Positions 8,416 through 17,456 of a stretch of DNA of 64,000 nucleotides are shown here, piece after piece. A program made the translations under genes and the position numbers. The notes beneath the pieces were generated by a model. That model did not search any database. It was given only the letters and a program-made list of their open reading frames with translations, and was not told the origin of the DNA. Numbering within the stretch: position 1 is the first letter of the stretch; every line of letters starts with the position of its first letter. Origin of the DNA: Arenimonas sp. (lineage in GTDB: Bacteria; Pseudomonadota; Gammaproteobacteria; Xanthomonadales; Xanthomonadaceae); contig NZ_JALHQI010000004.1 in NCBI RefSeq assembly GCF_022842045.1, forward strand, positions 16,792 through 80,791, written 5' to 3'.

Positions 8416-8829
8416 ATGGGCATGGTTTCGGAGTTCAAGGAATTCGCGATGCGCGGCAACGTGGTCGACCTCGCCGTGGGCGTGGTGATCGGCGCCGCCT
8501 TCGGCAAGATCGTCGCCTCGCTGGTCAACGACATCATCATGCCGGCCATCGGTTACGTGGTCGGCGGCGTCAACTTCAGCGACCTGGCCTACGAGCTCAA
8601 GCCGGCCAGCGTGGACGCCGCCGGCGCCGAAGTGGCGGCGGTGCTGATCAAGTACGGCGCCTTCATCCAGACCATCGTCGATTTCCTGATCATCGCCGTC
8701 GCGATCTTCGTGGCGGTGAAGGTCATCAACTCGCTCAAGCGCAAGGAGGAAGCGGCGCCCGCGGCGCCGGCCGAGCCCAGCGCCGAGGTCAAGCTGCTCA
8801 CCGAGATCCGCGACGCGCTCAAGCGCTGA
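8416..8829 (+). CDS. mscL: Large-conductance mechanosensitive channel MscL
   Basis: 137 residues, the usual length. The N-terminal amphipathic helix [35 protein letters not shown] leads into the first, pore-lining membrane helix. A periplasmic loop follows, then the second helix ([23 protein letters not shown]), then the charged cytoplasmic end. It opens under membrane tension to relieve osmotic downshock. A Shine-Dalgarno GGGGAGAG stands just before the ATG, and a hairpin terminator follows the stop, so it appears to be a single-gene unit. Confidence 0.97.
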   Translation: MGMVSEFKEFAMRGNVVDLAVGVVIGAAFGKIVASLVNDIIMPAIGYVVGGVNFSDLAYELKPASVDAAGAEVAAVLIKYGAFIQTIVDFLIIAVAIFVAVKVINSLKRKEEAAPAAPAEPSAEVKLLTEIRDALKR

Positions 8830-8846
8830 GCCTCGTTCCAACCCCC

Positions 8847-8875
8847 GACGCCGGCCCCCGTGGCCGGCGTCTTGC
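8847..8875 (+). terminator. Hairpin terminator after mscL
   Basis: The 10-bp stem GACGCCGGCC/GGCCGGCGTC (8847-8856 with 8862-8871) with a 5-nt loop is followed by a short TTGCT. The T tract is poor, so strength is uncertain. Confidence 0.55.
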
Positions 8876-8890
8876 TGACGGAGACACCGA

Positions 8891-10306
8891 ATGCGCCTTG
8901 CCAAGACCCTGCTAGCCTGCGCCCTGCTCGCCGGCCCCGCCCTCGCCAGCGACGCCACCGGGCTCGATGCGGGTGACCTCGCCGTGGCCGAGTCGCTTCG
9001 TGAGAAAGCGCTGGCCGGCAGCACCGCCTGGTCGGTGGTCGAATCCTTGACCACCGAAGTCGGCCCGCGCCTGGCCGGCACCGAGGCCGACGCCCGCGGC
9101 GTGCGCTGGGCCGAGGCGAAGTTCAAGGCCATGGGTTTTGACAAGGTTTACCTCGAGCCCGTGACCTTCCCCGTCTGGCTGCGCCACCGCGAGCGCGCCG
9201 AGGTGCTGGCGCCGTTCCCGCAGCCGCTGGTGATCACCGCGCTCGGCGGCAGCGTCGGCACCGGCGACGCGCCGGTGGATGCGGAGGTGGTGGAGTTCGC
9301 CACGCTCGACGCGCTCAAGGCCGCGCCCGAGGGCAGCCTGGCCGGCAAGATCGCCTTCATCTCCAACCGCATGGTCCGCTTCAAGGACGGTCGCGGCTAC
9401 GGGCCGGCGGTGGGCGCGCGCAGCAATGGCGCAGTCGAAGCGGCGCGAAAGGGCGCCGTGGCCATCGTGATCCGCTCGATCGGCACCAGCAACGACCGCT
9501 TCGCCCACACCGGCACCATGCGCTACGTGGCCGACGTTCCTCGCATCCCCGCGGCCGCGCTGTCGAACCCCGACGCCGACCTGCTGGTGAACATGCTGCG
9601 CCGCGGCCAGCCGGTGAGCCTGCGCCTGGACATCTCGGCCGAAACCCGCGAGGCCTACACCTCGCACAACGTCATCGGCGAGATCACCGGGCGCGAGCTG
9701 CCGGGCGAAGTGGTGACGATCGGCGGCCACCTCGACTCGTGGGACCAGGGCACGGGCGCCATCGACGACGGCGCCGGCGTCGGCATCACGATGGCCGCCG
9801 GCGCGCTGATCGGCGAACTGCCGCAGGCCCCGCGCCGCACCATCCGCGTCATCGCCTACGCCAACGAGGAGCAGGGCCTGTACGGCGGCAAGGCTTACGC
9901 CGACGCGCGCGAGGCCGCGGGCGAGATCGATGCGCACCAGCTCAGCGCAGAAAGCGACTTCGGCGCAGGCCGGGTCTATGCGCTGCGCGCGGGCGTGGAC
10001 CCGGCCGCATGGCCGGTGATCGAGAAGATCGGCGAAGTGCTGGCGCCGCTGGGCGTGGCCACCGAGGCCGGCATTGGCGGCCCGGGCCCGGACGTCGGCC
10101 CGATCGTGGCCAAGGGCGCCACCTGGGCGCAGCTGGCCCAGGACGGCACCGACTACTTCGACTACCACCACACCCCGAACGACACCCTCGACAAGATCGA
10201 CCCGAAAGCCCTGGACCAGCAGGTTGCGGCGTACGCCGTCCTGGCTTACCTGGCGGCGGAAACCACCGTCGACTTCGGCCGCGTCCCGGTGAAAACCGCG
10301 CCGTGA
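8891..10306 (+). CDS. Exported M28-family zinc peptidase with PA domain
   Basis: 471 residues with a signal peptide (MRLAKTLLACALLAGPALAS). A protease-associated insert occupies about residues 125-240, and the catalytic M28 domain follows. Zinc ligands and catalytic residues are visible in GGHLDSWDQGTGAIDDGAGV (His, Asp and the bridging Asp), NEEQG (catalytic Glu then zinc Glu), AESDFGA and DYHHTPNDT. Family members are aminopeptidases or carboxypeptidases acting in the periplasm or outside the cell. The last ligand block HHTPNDTLDKID is intact, so the enzyme is probably active. It stands alone between mscL and the next, opposite-strand gene. Confidence 0.93.
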   Translation: MRLAKTLLACALLAGPALASDATGLDAGDLAVAESLREKALAGSTAWSVVESLTTEVGPRLAGTEADARGVRWAEAKFKAMGFDKVYLEPVTFPVWLRHRERAEVLAPFPQPLVITALGGSVGTGDAPVDAEVVEFATLDALKAAPEGSLAGKIAFISNRMVRFKDGRGYGPAVGARSNGAVEAARKGAVAIVIRSIGTSNDRFAHTGTMRYVADVPRIPAAALSNPDADLLVNMLRRGQPVSLRLDISAETREAYTSHNVIGEITGRELPGEVVTIGGHLDSWDQGTGAIDDGAGVGITMAAGALIGELPQAPRRTIRVIAYANEEQGLYGGKAYADAREAAGEIDAHQLSAESDFGAGRVYALRAGVDPAAWPVIEKIGEVLAPLGVATEAGIGGPGPDVGPIVAKGATWAQLAQDGTDYFDYHHTPNDTLDKIDPKALDQQVAAYAVLAYLAAETTVDFGRVPVKTAP

Positions 10307-10344
10307 GTTCTTGCCACGGATGAAGACAAAGGCCGGCCCGCTGC

Positions 10345-11574
10345 CTAGTCGAGCAGCGGGGTGGCGAGGACGCGGGAGGGACGGCCGAGGAGTTTCTCGG
10401 TTTGTTCGCGGAGGTCTTCGCGGGAGACTTCGCGCAGGGGCAGCAGGACCTGCACGAGGTCGTCGAGGTCGCGCTTGCCGCGGGTGGCCTGGCGGATCTC
10501 GGCGTCAAGTTCCCGGAACAGCTGCACCGCGCGCGCGGTGCGCGGGCCGTGCGAGCGGTTGGACGAGAGCGACTTGATGCCGCGGCCGTGGTTGGCCATC
10601 CAGTCGTGGGCCTTGTCGGCACGCGCCTCGCTGAGCAGGCCGGCGCGGCGCAGCAGCTCGATCGAGTAGAACTCGGCCAGGCCCTCAGCGATCCAGTCAT
10701 CGTCCTCGGCGCCGCGGATGCGGGTGATGACGTGCGTGAGCTCGTGGGTCAGCGTGCTGGTGCCGTTCTCGCTGATCAGCGGCCGATCGGCGTGCAGGAA
10801 CAGCGAGCGCGGGCCCGACAGGCCGCCACGCCACATCGGGTCGCCGGCGCTGACGATCAGCAGCTTGCGCGGCACCTCGCCGAAAGCGCGCTTGAATTCC
10901 GGCACCAGTGAGTTGAAGAAGGCCAGCATGTCGTTGCGGCGGATCACGTCGCCCTTCGGGCCGGCCACGCTGATTTCGGTGCCCTCGATCACTTCGCGGC
11001 GGGTGCCGACCGCGCCGGCGATGATCCAGCCCGTGGGGCGGTCGAAATTGCGCTCCGGGTTCACGATCACGAAGGATTTGCCGTTGTTCGCCCGCAGGAA
11101 GGGCGTGTCCACGTTGCTCCAGCCCTTGGGCAGGATGAAGCGCAGCCGGGCGCGCGAATCGGCACCCTTGGTGGCGCTGACCGCCGCGCGCGGGATCAGG
11201 TCGTCGCCGCGAACGATCACCCAGTCCTCGGTGATGCGGGCGTCATAGCCGCCGCCACGGCGCTGGTTGTCGATGCGGTAGCGGAAGCGCAGGCGAGAGG
11301 CCTTGTCGCGCTCGGGCACCCAGGTCACGGTGTCGCCCTTGCGGGTGATCCCGCCGTCACCGCGCACGTTGGTGTAGCGCGACTCGGGCATGTGCAGGCG
11401 CAGGCGACGCGCCGAGCCCTTGCCCGGGGTAATGCGGATGGTCACCGCCGCTTCGCCCGCCGCGGGCAGGAACTGCACGGTGTAGTCGACGTTGTACTCC
11501 AGCGCGGCCGCCGCGACGGGCGCGGCGGCGACGGACAGGAGCAGGGACAGCAGCAGTATCAGACGAATTTTCAT
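10345..11574 (-). CDS. Exported gluzincin-type metallopeptidase-like protein
   Basis: 409 residues with a signal peptide (MKIRLILLLSLLLSVAAAPVAAA). The zinc motif HELTHVITRI followed by DDWIAEGLAEFYSIELL gives the HExxH plus downstream Glu pattern of gluzincins (M1/M61-like). The N-terminal half (about 25-200) looks beta-rich, as in the pre-catalytic domain of M61/M1 enzymes, but I cannot place it in a named family. Upstream ATG-like frame extensions overlap the next gene and lack a signal peptide, so the start at 11574 is preferred. The substrate is unknown. Confidence 0.8.
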   Translation of the reverse strand: MKIRLILLLSLLLSVAAAPVAAAALEYNVDYTVQFLPAAGEAAVTIRITPGKGSARRLRLHMPESRYTNVRGDGGITRKGDTVTWVPERDKASRLRFRYRIDNQRRGGGYDARITEDWVIVRGDDLIPRAAVSATKGADSRARLRFILPKGWSNVDTPFLRANNGKSFVIVNPERNFDRPTGWIIAGAVGTRREVIEGTEISVAGPKGDVIRRNDMLAFFNSLVPEFKRAFGEVPRKLLIVSAGDPMWRGGLSGPRSLFLHADRPLISENGTSTLTHELTHVITRIRGAEDDDWIAEGLAEFYSIELLRRAGLLSEARADKAHDWMANHGRGIKSLSSNRSHGPRTARAVQLFRELDAEIRQATRGKRDLDDLVQVLLPLREVSREDLREQTEKLLGRPSRVLATPLLD

Positions 11575-11611
11575 GCGCGGCAGTATGCCAAGAGCTTGAT
11601 GAACCAAGGAT

Positions 11612-12619
11612 TCATCCGGCCCGGTGCTGGCGCCACCATTCGCCCAGGAAGACCGCGGTGGCCGCGGCGACGTTGAGGCTTTCGACGGCACCGCTGCCGG
11701 GGATGCCCAGGCGCAGCGCCGCGGCCTGGGCCAGCGCGGGATCGAGGCCGGTCTGTTCGGCGCCCATCACCAGCAGCAGGCGGCCGGGCAGCGCGGTGGC
11801 GTAGAGCGACTGGCCGCCACGCACCACGGTCGCCACCGCCTGGAATCCGGCCGAGGCCAGCTGGGCCAGGCTGTTGTCGCTGCGTCCCAGGCGCACCAGC
11901 GGCACCTGCTCGGCGCCGCCTTCGGCCACGCGCGCGGCGGCGCCGGACAGCGCCAGTGCACCGTCCTTGGGCAGCAGCAGGCCCGCGGCGCCAAAGTGCG
12001 CGGCCGAGCGCAGGATGGCGCCGAGGTTGTGCGGGTTGCCGACGCCATCAAGCCAGATCGCCAGCTGCGGGCCGGGCGGCAGCATGCGCAACCACTCCGA
12101 CAGGTTCTGCTCGGGCGCCGGCACCGCGCCGAACACGACGCCCTCGTGGTGCTCGCTGCCGGAGAGCTTGCGCAGGTCCTCGTCGCCGACGACGGTGTAG
12201 CCGAGGCGATGCTGTACACAGTGCGCCAGCACCGCCTTCAACGCCGGGATGCGGGACTCGAGCAGCCACACCTTGCGCAGGTCGCCCGGCCGCCGCGCGA
12301 ACATCGCCAGGCAGGCATTGAAGCCATGGATCCGCTGCTCCCGCGGCGGCCGCGGCCCCGCGACGCTCCCGCGCAGCAACTCGGCATCGGCCTCGTCCCG
12401 CGCCAATTCCTGCGCCGACGGCGGACGCCGCGAACCGCCTGCATGCACCGCCGCTCGCCGACCGGAACCCGCATCCACGGCTGGCCGGCGCGCTCCCGCG
12501 TCTGGTGCAGCCGGACCCGGCGCCTGCCGATCACGCTCCCGCTCGCGTTTGTCCCGCGGCTTCCCCGCCGGCGGCCCACGATAAGGAGATTCACCCTGCG
12601 GCGGCTTACGGTCAGTCAT
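11612..12619 (-). CDS. SpoU/TrmH-family RNA 2'-O-methyltransferase
   Basis: 335 residues. The first 90 or so are low-complexity and basic (rich in Arg, Pro, Ala), probably a flexible RNA-binding tail. Then comes the substrate-binding domain (VHGFNACLAMFARRP-like, about 95-165) and the SPOUT methylase domain with the three knot motifs: GVGNPHNLGAILRSAAHFG, LLLVMGAEQTGLD and LGIPGSGAVESLNVAAATAVFLGEWW. It resembles E. coli YfiF/RlmB in organisation. The target ribose (rRNA or tRNA) is not known. The C-terminal motifs are complete. Confidence 0.9.
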   Translation of the reverse strand: MTDRKPPQGESPYRGPPAGKPRDKRERERDRQAPGPAAPDAGARRPAVDAGSGRRAAVHAGGSRRPPSAQELARDEADAELLRGSVAGPRPPREQRIHGFNACLAMFARRPGDLRKVWLLESRIPALKAVLAHCVQHRLGYTVVGDEDLRKLSGSEHHEGVVFGAVPAPEQNLSEWLRMLPPGPQLAIWLDGVGNPHNLGAILRSAAHFGAAGLLLPKDGALALSGAAARVAEGGAEQVPLVRLGRSDNSLAQLASAGFQAVATVVRGGQSLYATALPGRLLLVMGAEQTGLDPALAQAAALRLGIPGSGAVESLNVAAATAVFLGEWWRQHRAG

Positions 12620-12689
12620 AGGCTTCGCCCCACCGAGCTGGCAGCAGAAATAAGAAGCCGCCAGTCTACCGGAAGCCCGTAGAAGGAAG

Positions 12690-12911
12690 CCCCCTTGGTA
12701 AGGGGGCGCGCCGAAGGCGCAGGGATCGGAAGCAACGCGACTCGGGGCCCAAGATTCGGAACCGAATCTTGGGGATTTCAGGGCGTCAGCCCGAAATCAG
12801 TCCCCCTTGGTAAGGGGGCGCGCCGAAGGCGCAGGGATCGGAAGCAACGCGACTCGGGGCCCAAGATTCGGAACCGAATCTTGGGGATGTCCAGGCGTAA
12901 GCCGGGACATC
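12690..12911 (+). repeat. Two tandem copies of a 112-bp multi-hairpin repeat
   Basis: Units start at 12690 and 12802. About 86 bases are identical between the copies. Each unit contains four inverted repeats: CCCCCTT/AAGGGGG, GCGCC/GGCGC, CCAAGATTCG/CGAATCTTGG and a closing stem. The closing stems differ in sequence between copies (GATTTC-GGGC/GCCC-GAAATC versus GATGTCC-GGC/GCC-GGGACATC) but keep pairing. The second copy runs two bases into the stop codon of the RND permease gene. It fills nearly all of the gap between the SpoU gene and the permease. Confidence 0.95.
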
Positions 12912-15900
12912 AGGCATGGCCACCCACGGCGGGCGTCTCGGACTCGAGCTCCTCGAGCTTCCGCGCCACCGCCTCCGGCGACCGCGTGTACGGCGCCAGC
13001 AGCGCATAGAACGCCGGCACCACGAACAGCGACAGCGCGGTCGAGAACGCCACGCCCGAGATGATCACGATGCCGATGGTGGCGCGGCTGGCCGAGCCCG
13101 GACCGGCGGCCACGACCAGCGGCACCGCGCCCATGATGGTTGCGATCGAGGTCATCAGGATCGGCCGCATGCGCACGGCCGCCGACTCCACGATGGCGTT
13201 GCGGATGGCCATGCCCTCGTCGCGCAGCTGGTTGGCGAACTCGACGATCAGGATGCCGTTCTTCGCCGCCAGCCCGACCAGCATCACGATGCCGATCTGG
13301 CTGAAGAGATTGAGCGAACTGCCGAACAGCCACAGGCCGATCAGCGCGCCCAGCACCGCCAGCGGCACCGTCAGCATGATCACCAGCGGATGCAGGAAGC
13401 TTTCGAACTGCGCGGCCAGCACCAGGTACACCACCAGCAGCGCCATAGCCAGCGTGAACAGCACCGCGCTGCCGGCGGTCTGGTACTCGCGCGATTCTCC
13501 CTTGTAGTCGATCTGGGCGCGCTCGGGCAGCTCCTCGTCGATCACCTGCTGCACCCAGGCCAGCGCTTCGCCCAGCGTGTAGTCCGGCGCCAGGCCGGCC
13601 GAGAGGGTGATCGCGCGCAGGCGGTTGAACCGGTTGAACTGGCCCGGCTCCGCCAGTTCGGTCAGCGTGACCAGGTTGGCGAGCGGGATCAGTTCGCCCG
13701 AAGTGGACGAACGCACGTACAGGTTGGCCAGGTCGCTCGGGGAGCCGCGGTCCTCCTGCTGGGCCTGCAGGATCACGTCGTACTCCTCGCCATCCTCGAC
13801 GTAGGTGGTGACGCGGCGCGAGCCCATCATCGTCTCGAGCGTGCGGCCAACCTCCTGCACCGACACGCCGAGGTCGGCCGCGCGGGCGCGGTCGATCTCC
13901 ACGCGCAGCTGCGGCCGGGTTTCCTTGTAGTCGGAGTCGGCGCTGAACAGGCGCGGGTTCTCCTCCATGCGCGCCAGCACGCGGTCGCGCCACTCCGCCA
14001 ACTCGGCGTAGTCCGGGCCGCCCAGCACGATCTGCAGCGGCTGGCCGCCGGAACGGACCAGGCCCGAGCGCACCTGCGGACGCGCGATAACGCCCGGCAG
14101 CGAGGCCATGTCGGCGCGGATTTTCTCGACCAGCTCGGCGGTACCGGTGTCGCGCTCGTTCCATGGCTTGAGCAGGGCGATCACCTGGCCGGTGTGCATG
14201 TCGCCGCCCGGGCCGAAGCCGCCCGGCACGCGGGTGTTGGCGCGGTCGATCGGCTGGCCCTCGCCGACGTACTTGAACAGCCGCTCCTCGACCTGCTGCA
14301 TCTGCTTGACGGTGTAGTCGTAACCCGCGCCCTCGGGGCCGACCACCGAGATGAAGAAGGCGCCGCGGTCCTCGGGCGGCGTCAGCTCGACCGGGATCAG
14401 CTGCACCATGAACCAGGACAGGCCGAGCGACCCCAGCAGCGCACCGCCCATCAGCAGCGGCCGGCCCACGGTGCGCTCGACCGCGCGGCGGTAGCCGCGA
14501 CCCAGCGACTCGAGGTGGCCCTGCACCCACTTGTTCAGGCCGCGCGGCGCCTCGTGCGCGCGGATCAGCTTCGAGCACATCATCGGCGTCAGCGTCAGCG
14601 CCACGAAGGCCGAGATCAGCACGGCCGCCGCCATCGCCACCGACAGTTCGCGGAACAGCCGGCCGGCGTTGCCCTCGATGAAGCCCACCGGCAGGAAAAC
14701 CGCCGCCAGCACCGCCGTGGTCGCGATCACCGCGAACGCCACCTGCGCCGTGCCGCGGCGCGCGGCCACCAGCGGCGGCTCGCCCAGGTCGGCGCGGCGC
14801 TGCACGTTCTCCAGCACCACGATGGCATCGTCGACCACCAGGCCGATGGAAAGCACCAGGGCCAGCAGCGTCAGCAGGTTGATGGTGAAGCCGAAGGCCC
14901 AGAGCGCGATGAACACGGTCATCAGGCAGATTGGCACCGTTACCGCCGGGATCAGCGCGGCGCGCACGCTGCCGAGGAACAGGTAGATCACGATCAGCAC
15001 CAGGATCACCGCCTCGAACAGGGTCCAATAGACCCGGTCCACGGCGGCGTCGATGAAGATGGTGCTGTCGAAGGCGACGAAGATGTCGGTACCCTGCGGC
15101 AAGGTGTCCTGGATCGCCGGCAGCGCTTCCTTCACCGCGCGCGCCACGTCGAGGCTGTTGGCGGTGGAGGTCTTGACCACGCCCAGGCCGATGTTGGGCT
15201 GGCCGTTGCCGCGGAAATAGGCGCGGCGCTCCGAGGAAGCCCGCTCGACCTTGGCCACGTCGGCCAGCCGCACCAGGTAGCCGTCGTCGCCCTTGGCCAG
15301 GGTCAGCTGGGCGAAGTCCTCGGCCTCGGCGTAGTTGCGCATCACGCGCAGGGTGAAGTCGCGGTCCTGCGACTCGATGCTGCCCGCAGGAAGCTCGACG
15401 TTCTCGCGCCGCAGCGCGTTCTCGACGTCGTTGACGGTGAGCCCGCGGGCGGCCAGCGCCTCGCGGTCGAGCCAGACGCGCATCGAGTAGCGCTGCTGGC
15501 CACCGACCCGGACCTGGGCCACGCCGTCGATGCTCGACAGGCGGTCGACCACGTAGCGCTCGGCGTAGTCGCTCAGCGCCAGCGTGTCCATGTTCGACGA
15601 GTTCATGTTCAGCCAGAGGATGACCTCGGCGTCGGACTCGACCTTCTCGATCTCCGGCGGGTCGGCCTCGGGCGGCATGCGGTCGCCGATGCGGCTGATG
15701 GCGTCGCGCACGTCGTTGGCGGCGGCCTCGATGTCGCGCGACAGCGAGAACTCCAGCGTCACCTGCGCCTGGCCGTTGCGGCTGCGCGACTCCACCGTCT
15801 CGATGCCCTCGATGCCGGCCACCGCGTCCTCGAGGATCTGCGTGATGCGGGTTTCCACCACCGCCGCCGAAGCGCCGGGGTAGGACACCTCCACCGACAC

Positions 15901-16032
15901 GATCGGCGGGTCGATATTGGGCAGTTCGCGCAGGGTCAGGCGGGTGAAGGCGATCACGCCCAACACCACCAGCAGCAGGCTCATGACGGTCGCGAAGACC
16001 GGGCGCTTGATCGAAACGTCGGAGAGGACCAT
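12910..16032 (-). CDS. RND multidrug efflux permease, HAE1 type
   Basis: 1040 residues, full family length. The inner-membrane pump has the usual layout of one N-terminal membrane helix, a large periplasmic loop, helices 2-6, a second periplasmic loop (about 560-870) and helices 8-12. The proton-relay aspartates are in SIGLVVDDAIVVLENVQRR. The N-terminus SIKRPVFATVMSLLLVVLG and the LRELPNIDPPIVSVEVSYPGAS stretch are typical of the MexF/AcrB-like branch. The adaptor gene lies 19 bases upstream on the same strand. No outer-membrane channel gene is present, so a TolC-type protein encoded elsewhere is implied. The substrate is unknown. Confidence 0.95.
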   Translation of the reverse strand: MVLSDVSIKRPVFATVMSLLLVVLGVIAFTRLTLRELPNIDPPIVSVEVSYPGASAAVVETRITQILEDAVAGIEGIETVESRSRNGQAQVTLEFSLSRDIEAAANDVRDAISRIGDRMPPEADPPEIEKVESDAEVILWLNMNSSNMDTLALSDYAERYVVDRLSSIDGVAQVRVGGQQRYSMRVWLDREALAARGLTVNDVENALRRENVELPAGSIESQDRDFTLRVMRNYAEAEDFAQLTLAKGDDGYLVRLADVAKVERASSERRAYFRGNGQPNIGLGVVKTSTANSLDVARAVKEALPAIQDTLPQGTDIFVAFDSTIFIDAAVDRVYWTLFEAVILVLIVIYLFLGSVRAALIPAVTVPICLMTVFIALWAFGFTINLLTLLALVLSIGLVVDDAIVVLENVQRRADLGEPPLVAARRGTAQVAFAVIATTAVLAAVFLPVGFIEGNAGRLFRELSVAMAAAVLISAFVALTLTPMMCSKLIRAHEAPRGLNKWVQGHLESLGRGYRRAVERTVGRPLLMGGALLGSLGLSWFMVQLIPVELTPPEDRGAFFISVVGPEGAGYDYTVKQMQQVEERLFKYVGEGQPIDRANTRVPGGFGPGGDMHTGQVIALLKPWNERDTGTAELVEKIRADMASLPGVIARPQVRSGLVRSGGQPLQIVLGGPDYAELAEWRDRVLARMEENPRLFSADSDYKETRPQLRVEIDRARAADLGVSVQEVGRTLETMMGSRRVTTYVEDGEEYDVILQAQQEDRGSPSDLANLYVRSSTSGELIPLANLVTLTELAEPGQFNRFNRLRAITLSAGLAPDYTLGEALAWVQQVIDEELPERAQIDYKGESREYQTAGSAVLFTLAMALLVVYLVLAAQFESFLHPLVIMLTVPLAVLGALIGLWLFGSSLNLFSQIGIVMLVGLAAKNGILIVEFANQLRDEGMAIRNAIVESAAVRMRPILMTSIATIMGAVPLVVAAGPGSASRATIGIVIISGVAFSTALSLFVVPAFYALLAPYTRSPEAVARKLEELESETPAVGGHA

Positions 16033-16051
16033 GGGATACCTCGGAGCGCCG

Positions 16052-17125
16052 TCAGGCGGCCTTGTCGTCGGTGTCGGTGGTGGCCGGGGCCGGGGCGGTC
16101 ACCTCGCTGACGCGGGCGCCGTCGCGCAGCTTGACCACGCCGTCCACCACGATCCGGTCGCCGGCCGAGAGGCCCTCGACGACCTCCACTTCGCCGCGTC
16201 GGCGCTGGCCCAGGGTCACGTAGACCTGCTCGACGCTGCCGTCGTCCTTCATGCGGAACACGTGCGCGCGCTGCGCCACCTGGATCACGGCGATCTCCGG
16301 GATCACCAGCGCCTCGCGCTCGGGGCGGAACAGGCGCACGCTGAGCAGCATGCCCGGGCGCAGCTGGCGGTCCGGGTTGGGCAGCTCGGCGCGCACGGTG
16401 ACGGCACGGGTGACCGGGTCGACGCGCGAGTCGACCGTGGTGACCACGCCGGTGAACTCACGGTCGGGCCACGCGGCGCTGGCGGCGGTGATGACCTGGC
16501 CATTGGCCACAGCCGACAGGAAGGCCTCGGGCACGGCGAAGTCGAGCTTGACCACCGAGACGTCGTCGAGGCTGGCGATGGCCGTACCCGGCGTGACCAG
16601 GGTGCCGGGGCTGACCTGGCGGAAGCCCAGCACGCCGGCGAAGGGTGCGGTGATCACGCGGTCGGAAAGCCGGGCACGGGTGGCGTCGAGCCGGGCCCGC
16701 GAGGCCTCCATCGCGGCACGCTGGGTGTCGAGCTGGCCGGCGGGGATGAGCTTCTGCGCGGCCAGCTGCTGCTGGCGCTGGTACTGCTGCTGCGCCTCGC
16801 GGTAGGCCGCGGCGGCCTCGGCCAGGCCGGCCACCTCGACGCGGCCGGACAGATCCACCAGCACGTCGCCGGCTTCGACCAGGGCGCCATCCTCGAAGTT
16901 CACCTTGACCACGGTCTCGGTGACCTTGGCGGTGAGCATCACCGACTCGTTGGCGCGCGCGGTACCCAGCGCCTCGAGGGTGTCGGACCAGGGCTGCCTG
17001 GCCACGGTGGTGGCGGTGACGGTCGCCGCCGGCGGGCCCGAGGGCGCGGCCTGCTCGGCATCGCAGCCGGCCAGGGCGAGCGCGGCGGCGAGCAGGGCGA
17101 ACGGGAGTCGCGGGAACGGCTTCAT
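16052..17125 (-). CDS. RND periplasmic adaptor lipoprotein (membrane fusion protein)
   Basis: 357 residues. The signal sequence ends in the lipobox LALAGC, so it should be anchored in the inner membrane by a lipid. The domain order is the usual one: lipoyl half, coiled-coil hairpin (about 95-165, rich in Ala, Gln and Arg), second lipoyl half (ITAPFAGVLGFRQVSPGTLV), beta-barrel, then membrane-proximal domain (VEVVEGLSAGDRIVVDG). It is the first gene of the pair with the permease. A 331-base non-coding region upstream should hold the promoter. Confidence 0.93.
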   Translation of the reverse strand: MKPFPRLPFALLAAALALAGCDAEQAAPSGPPAATVTATTVARQPWSDTLEALGTARANESVMLTAKVTETVVKVNFEDGALVEAGDVLVDLSGRVEVAGLAEAAAAYREAQQQYQRQQQLAAQKLIPAGQLDTQRAAMEASRARLDATRARLSDRVITAPFAGVLGFRQVSPGTLVTPGTAIASLDDVSVVKLDFAVPEAFLSAVANGQVITAASAAWPDREFTGVVTTVDSRVDPVTRAVTVRAELPNPDRQLRPGMLLSVRLFRPEREALVIPEIAVIQVAQRAHVFRMKDDGSVEQVYVTLGQRRRGEVEVVEGLSAGDRIVVDGVVKLRDGARVSEVTAPAPATTDTDDKAA

Positions 17126-17456
17126 CGGGCGGGATTCCTTGGTCTGGCGGGCGCCGCGCGGTGGGCGGGGCGCCGGGAACGGGGTGCAGTCTGGACCCGG
17201 CCGCAACGCGAAAGTTCAGCGCACGGGCGGGGGCACGAACCGGCTGCGAGTTTACGGTCGGGGCGTCACGGGGGCGCGAACGGGGGGCATCCGTCGACAA
17301 ACGCACGACGGCACGATGCGTTGACGCCCCCGGAACAACCGGCCCCCAAAACACCCGTGGGAGGGACGTCAGTCCCGATGCCTTCCGGTGGAATGCATCG
17401 GGACCGACGTCCCTCCCACGGGATGTGGACGGCGGGCCCGGGGCCCGCCAACGGGC
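17126..17456. other. Intergenic region between the RND adaptor and aldolase genes
   Basis: The stretch has no supported reading frame. It should hold the promoter of the minus-strand RND pair in its left part, where a possible -10 (TAAACT on the minus strand near 17250) is seen without a convincing -35. Its right part is taken up by the REP-like inverted pair at 17354-17422, which probably also ends the minus-strand aldolase transcript. Confidence 0.6.
17354..17422. repeat. REP-like inverted pair (REPIN-type element), GTGGGAG-headed
   Basis: The arms CCCGTGGGAGGGACGTC and GTCCCGATGC on the left pair with GCATCGGGAC and GACGTCCCTCCCACGGG on the right, with one unpaired base in each arm and a loop of about 13 bases. 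Each arm is itself a small hairpin (GGGAC-gtca-GTCCC). The head and hairpin resemble the element at 55935-56021. It lies directly after the aldolase stop on the minus strand. Confidence 0.85.

Noticed and set aside
12690..12911. CRISPR array
   Set aside because: Only two direct tandem copies without spacers and with internal hairpins; no cas genes.
12916..16110. Long plus-strand open frame (over 1000 codons) opposite the RND permease
   Set aside because: It is the antisense shadow of the permease in GC-rich DNA: it is packed with His, Arg, Gln and Gly, has no family motif, and the minus-strand gene is certain.
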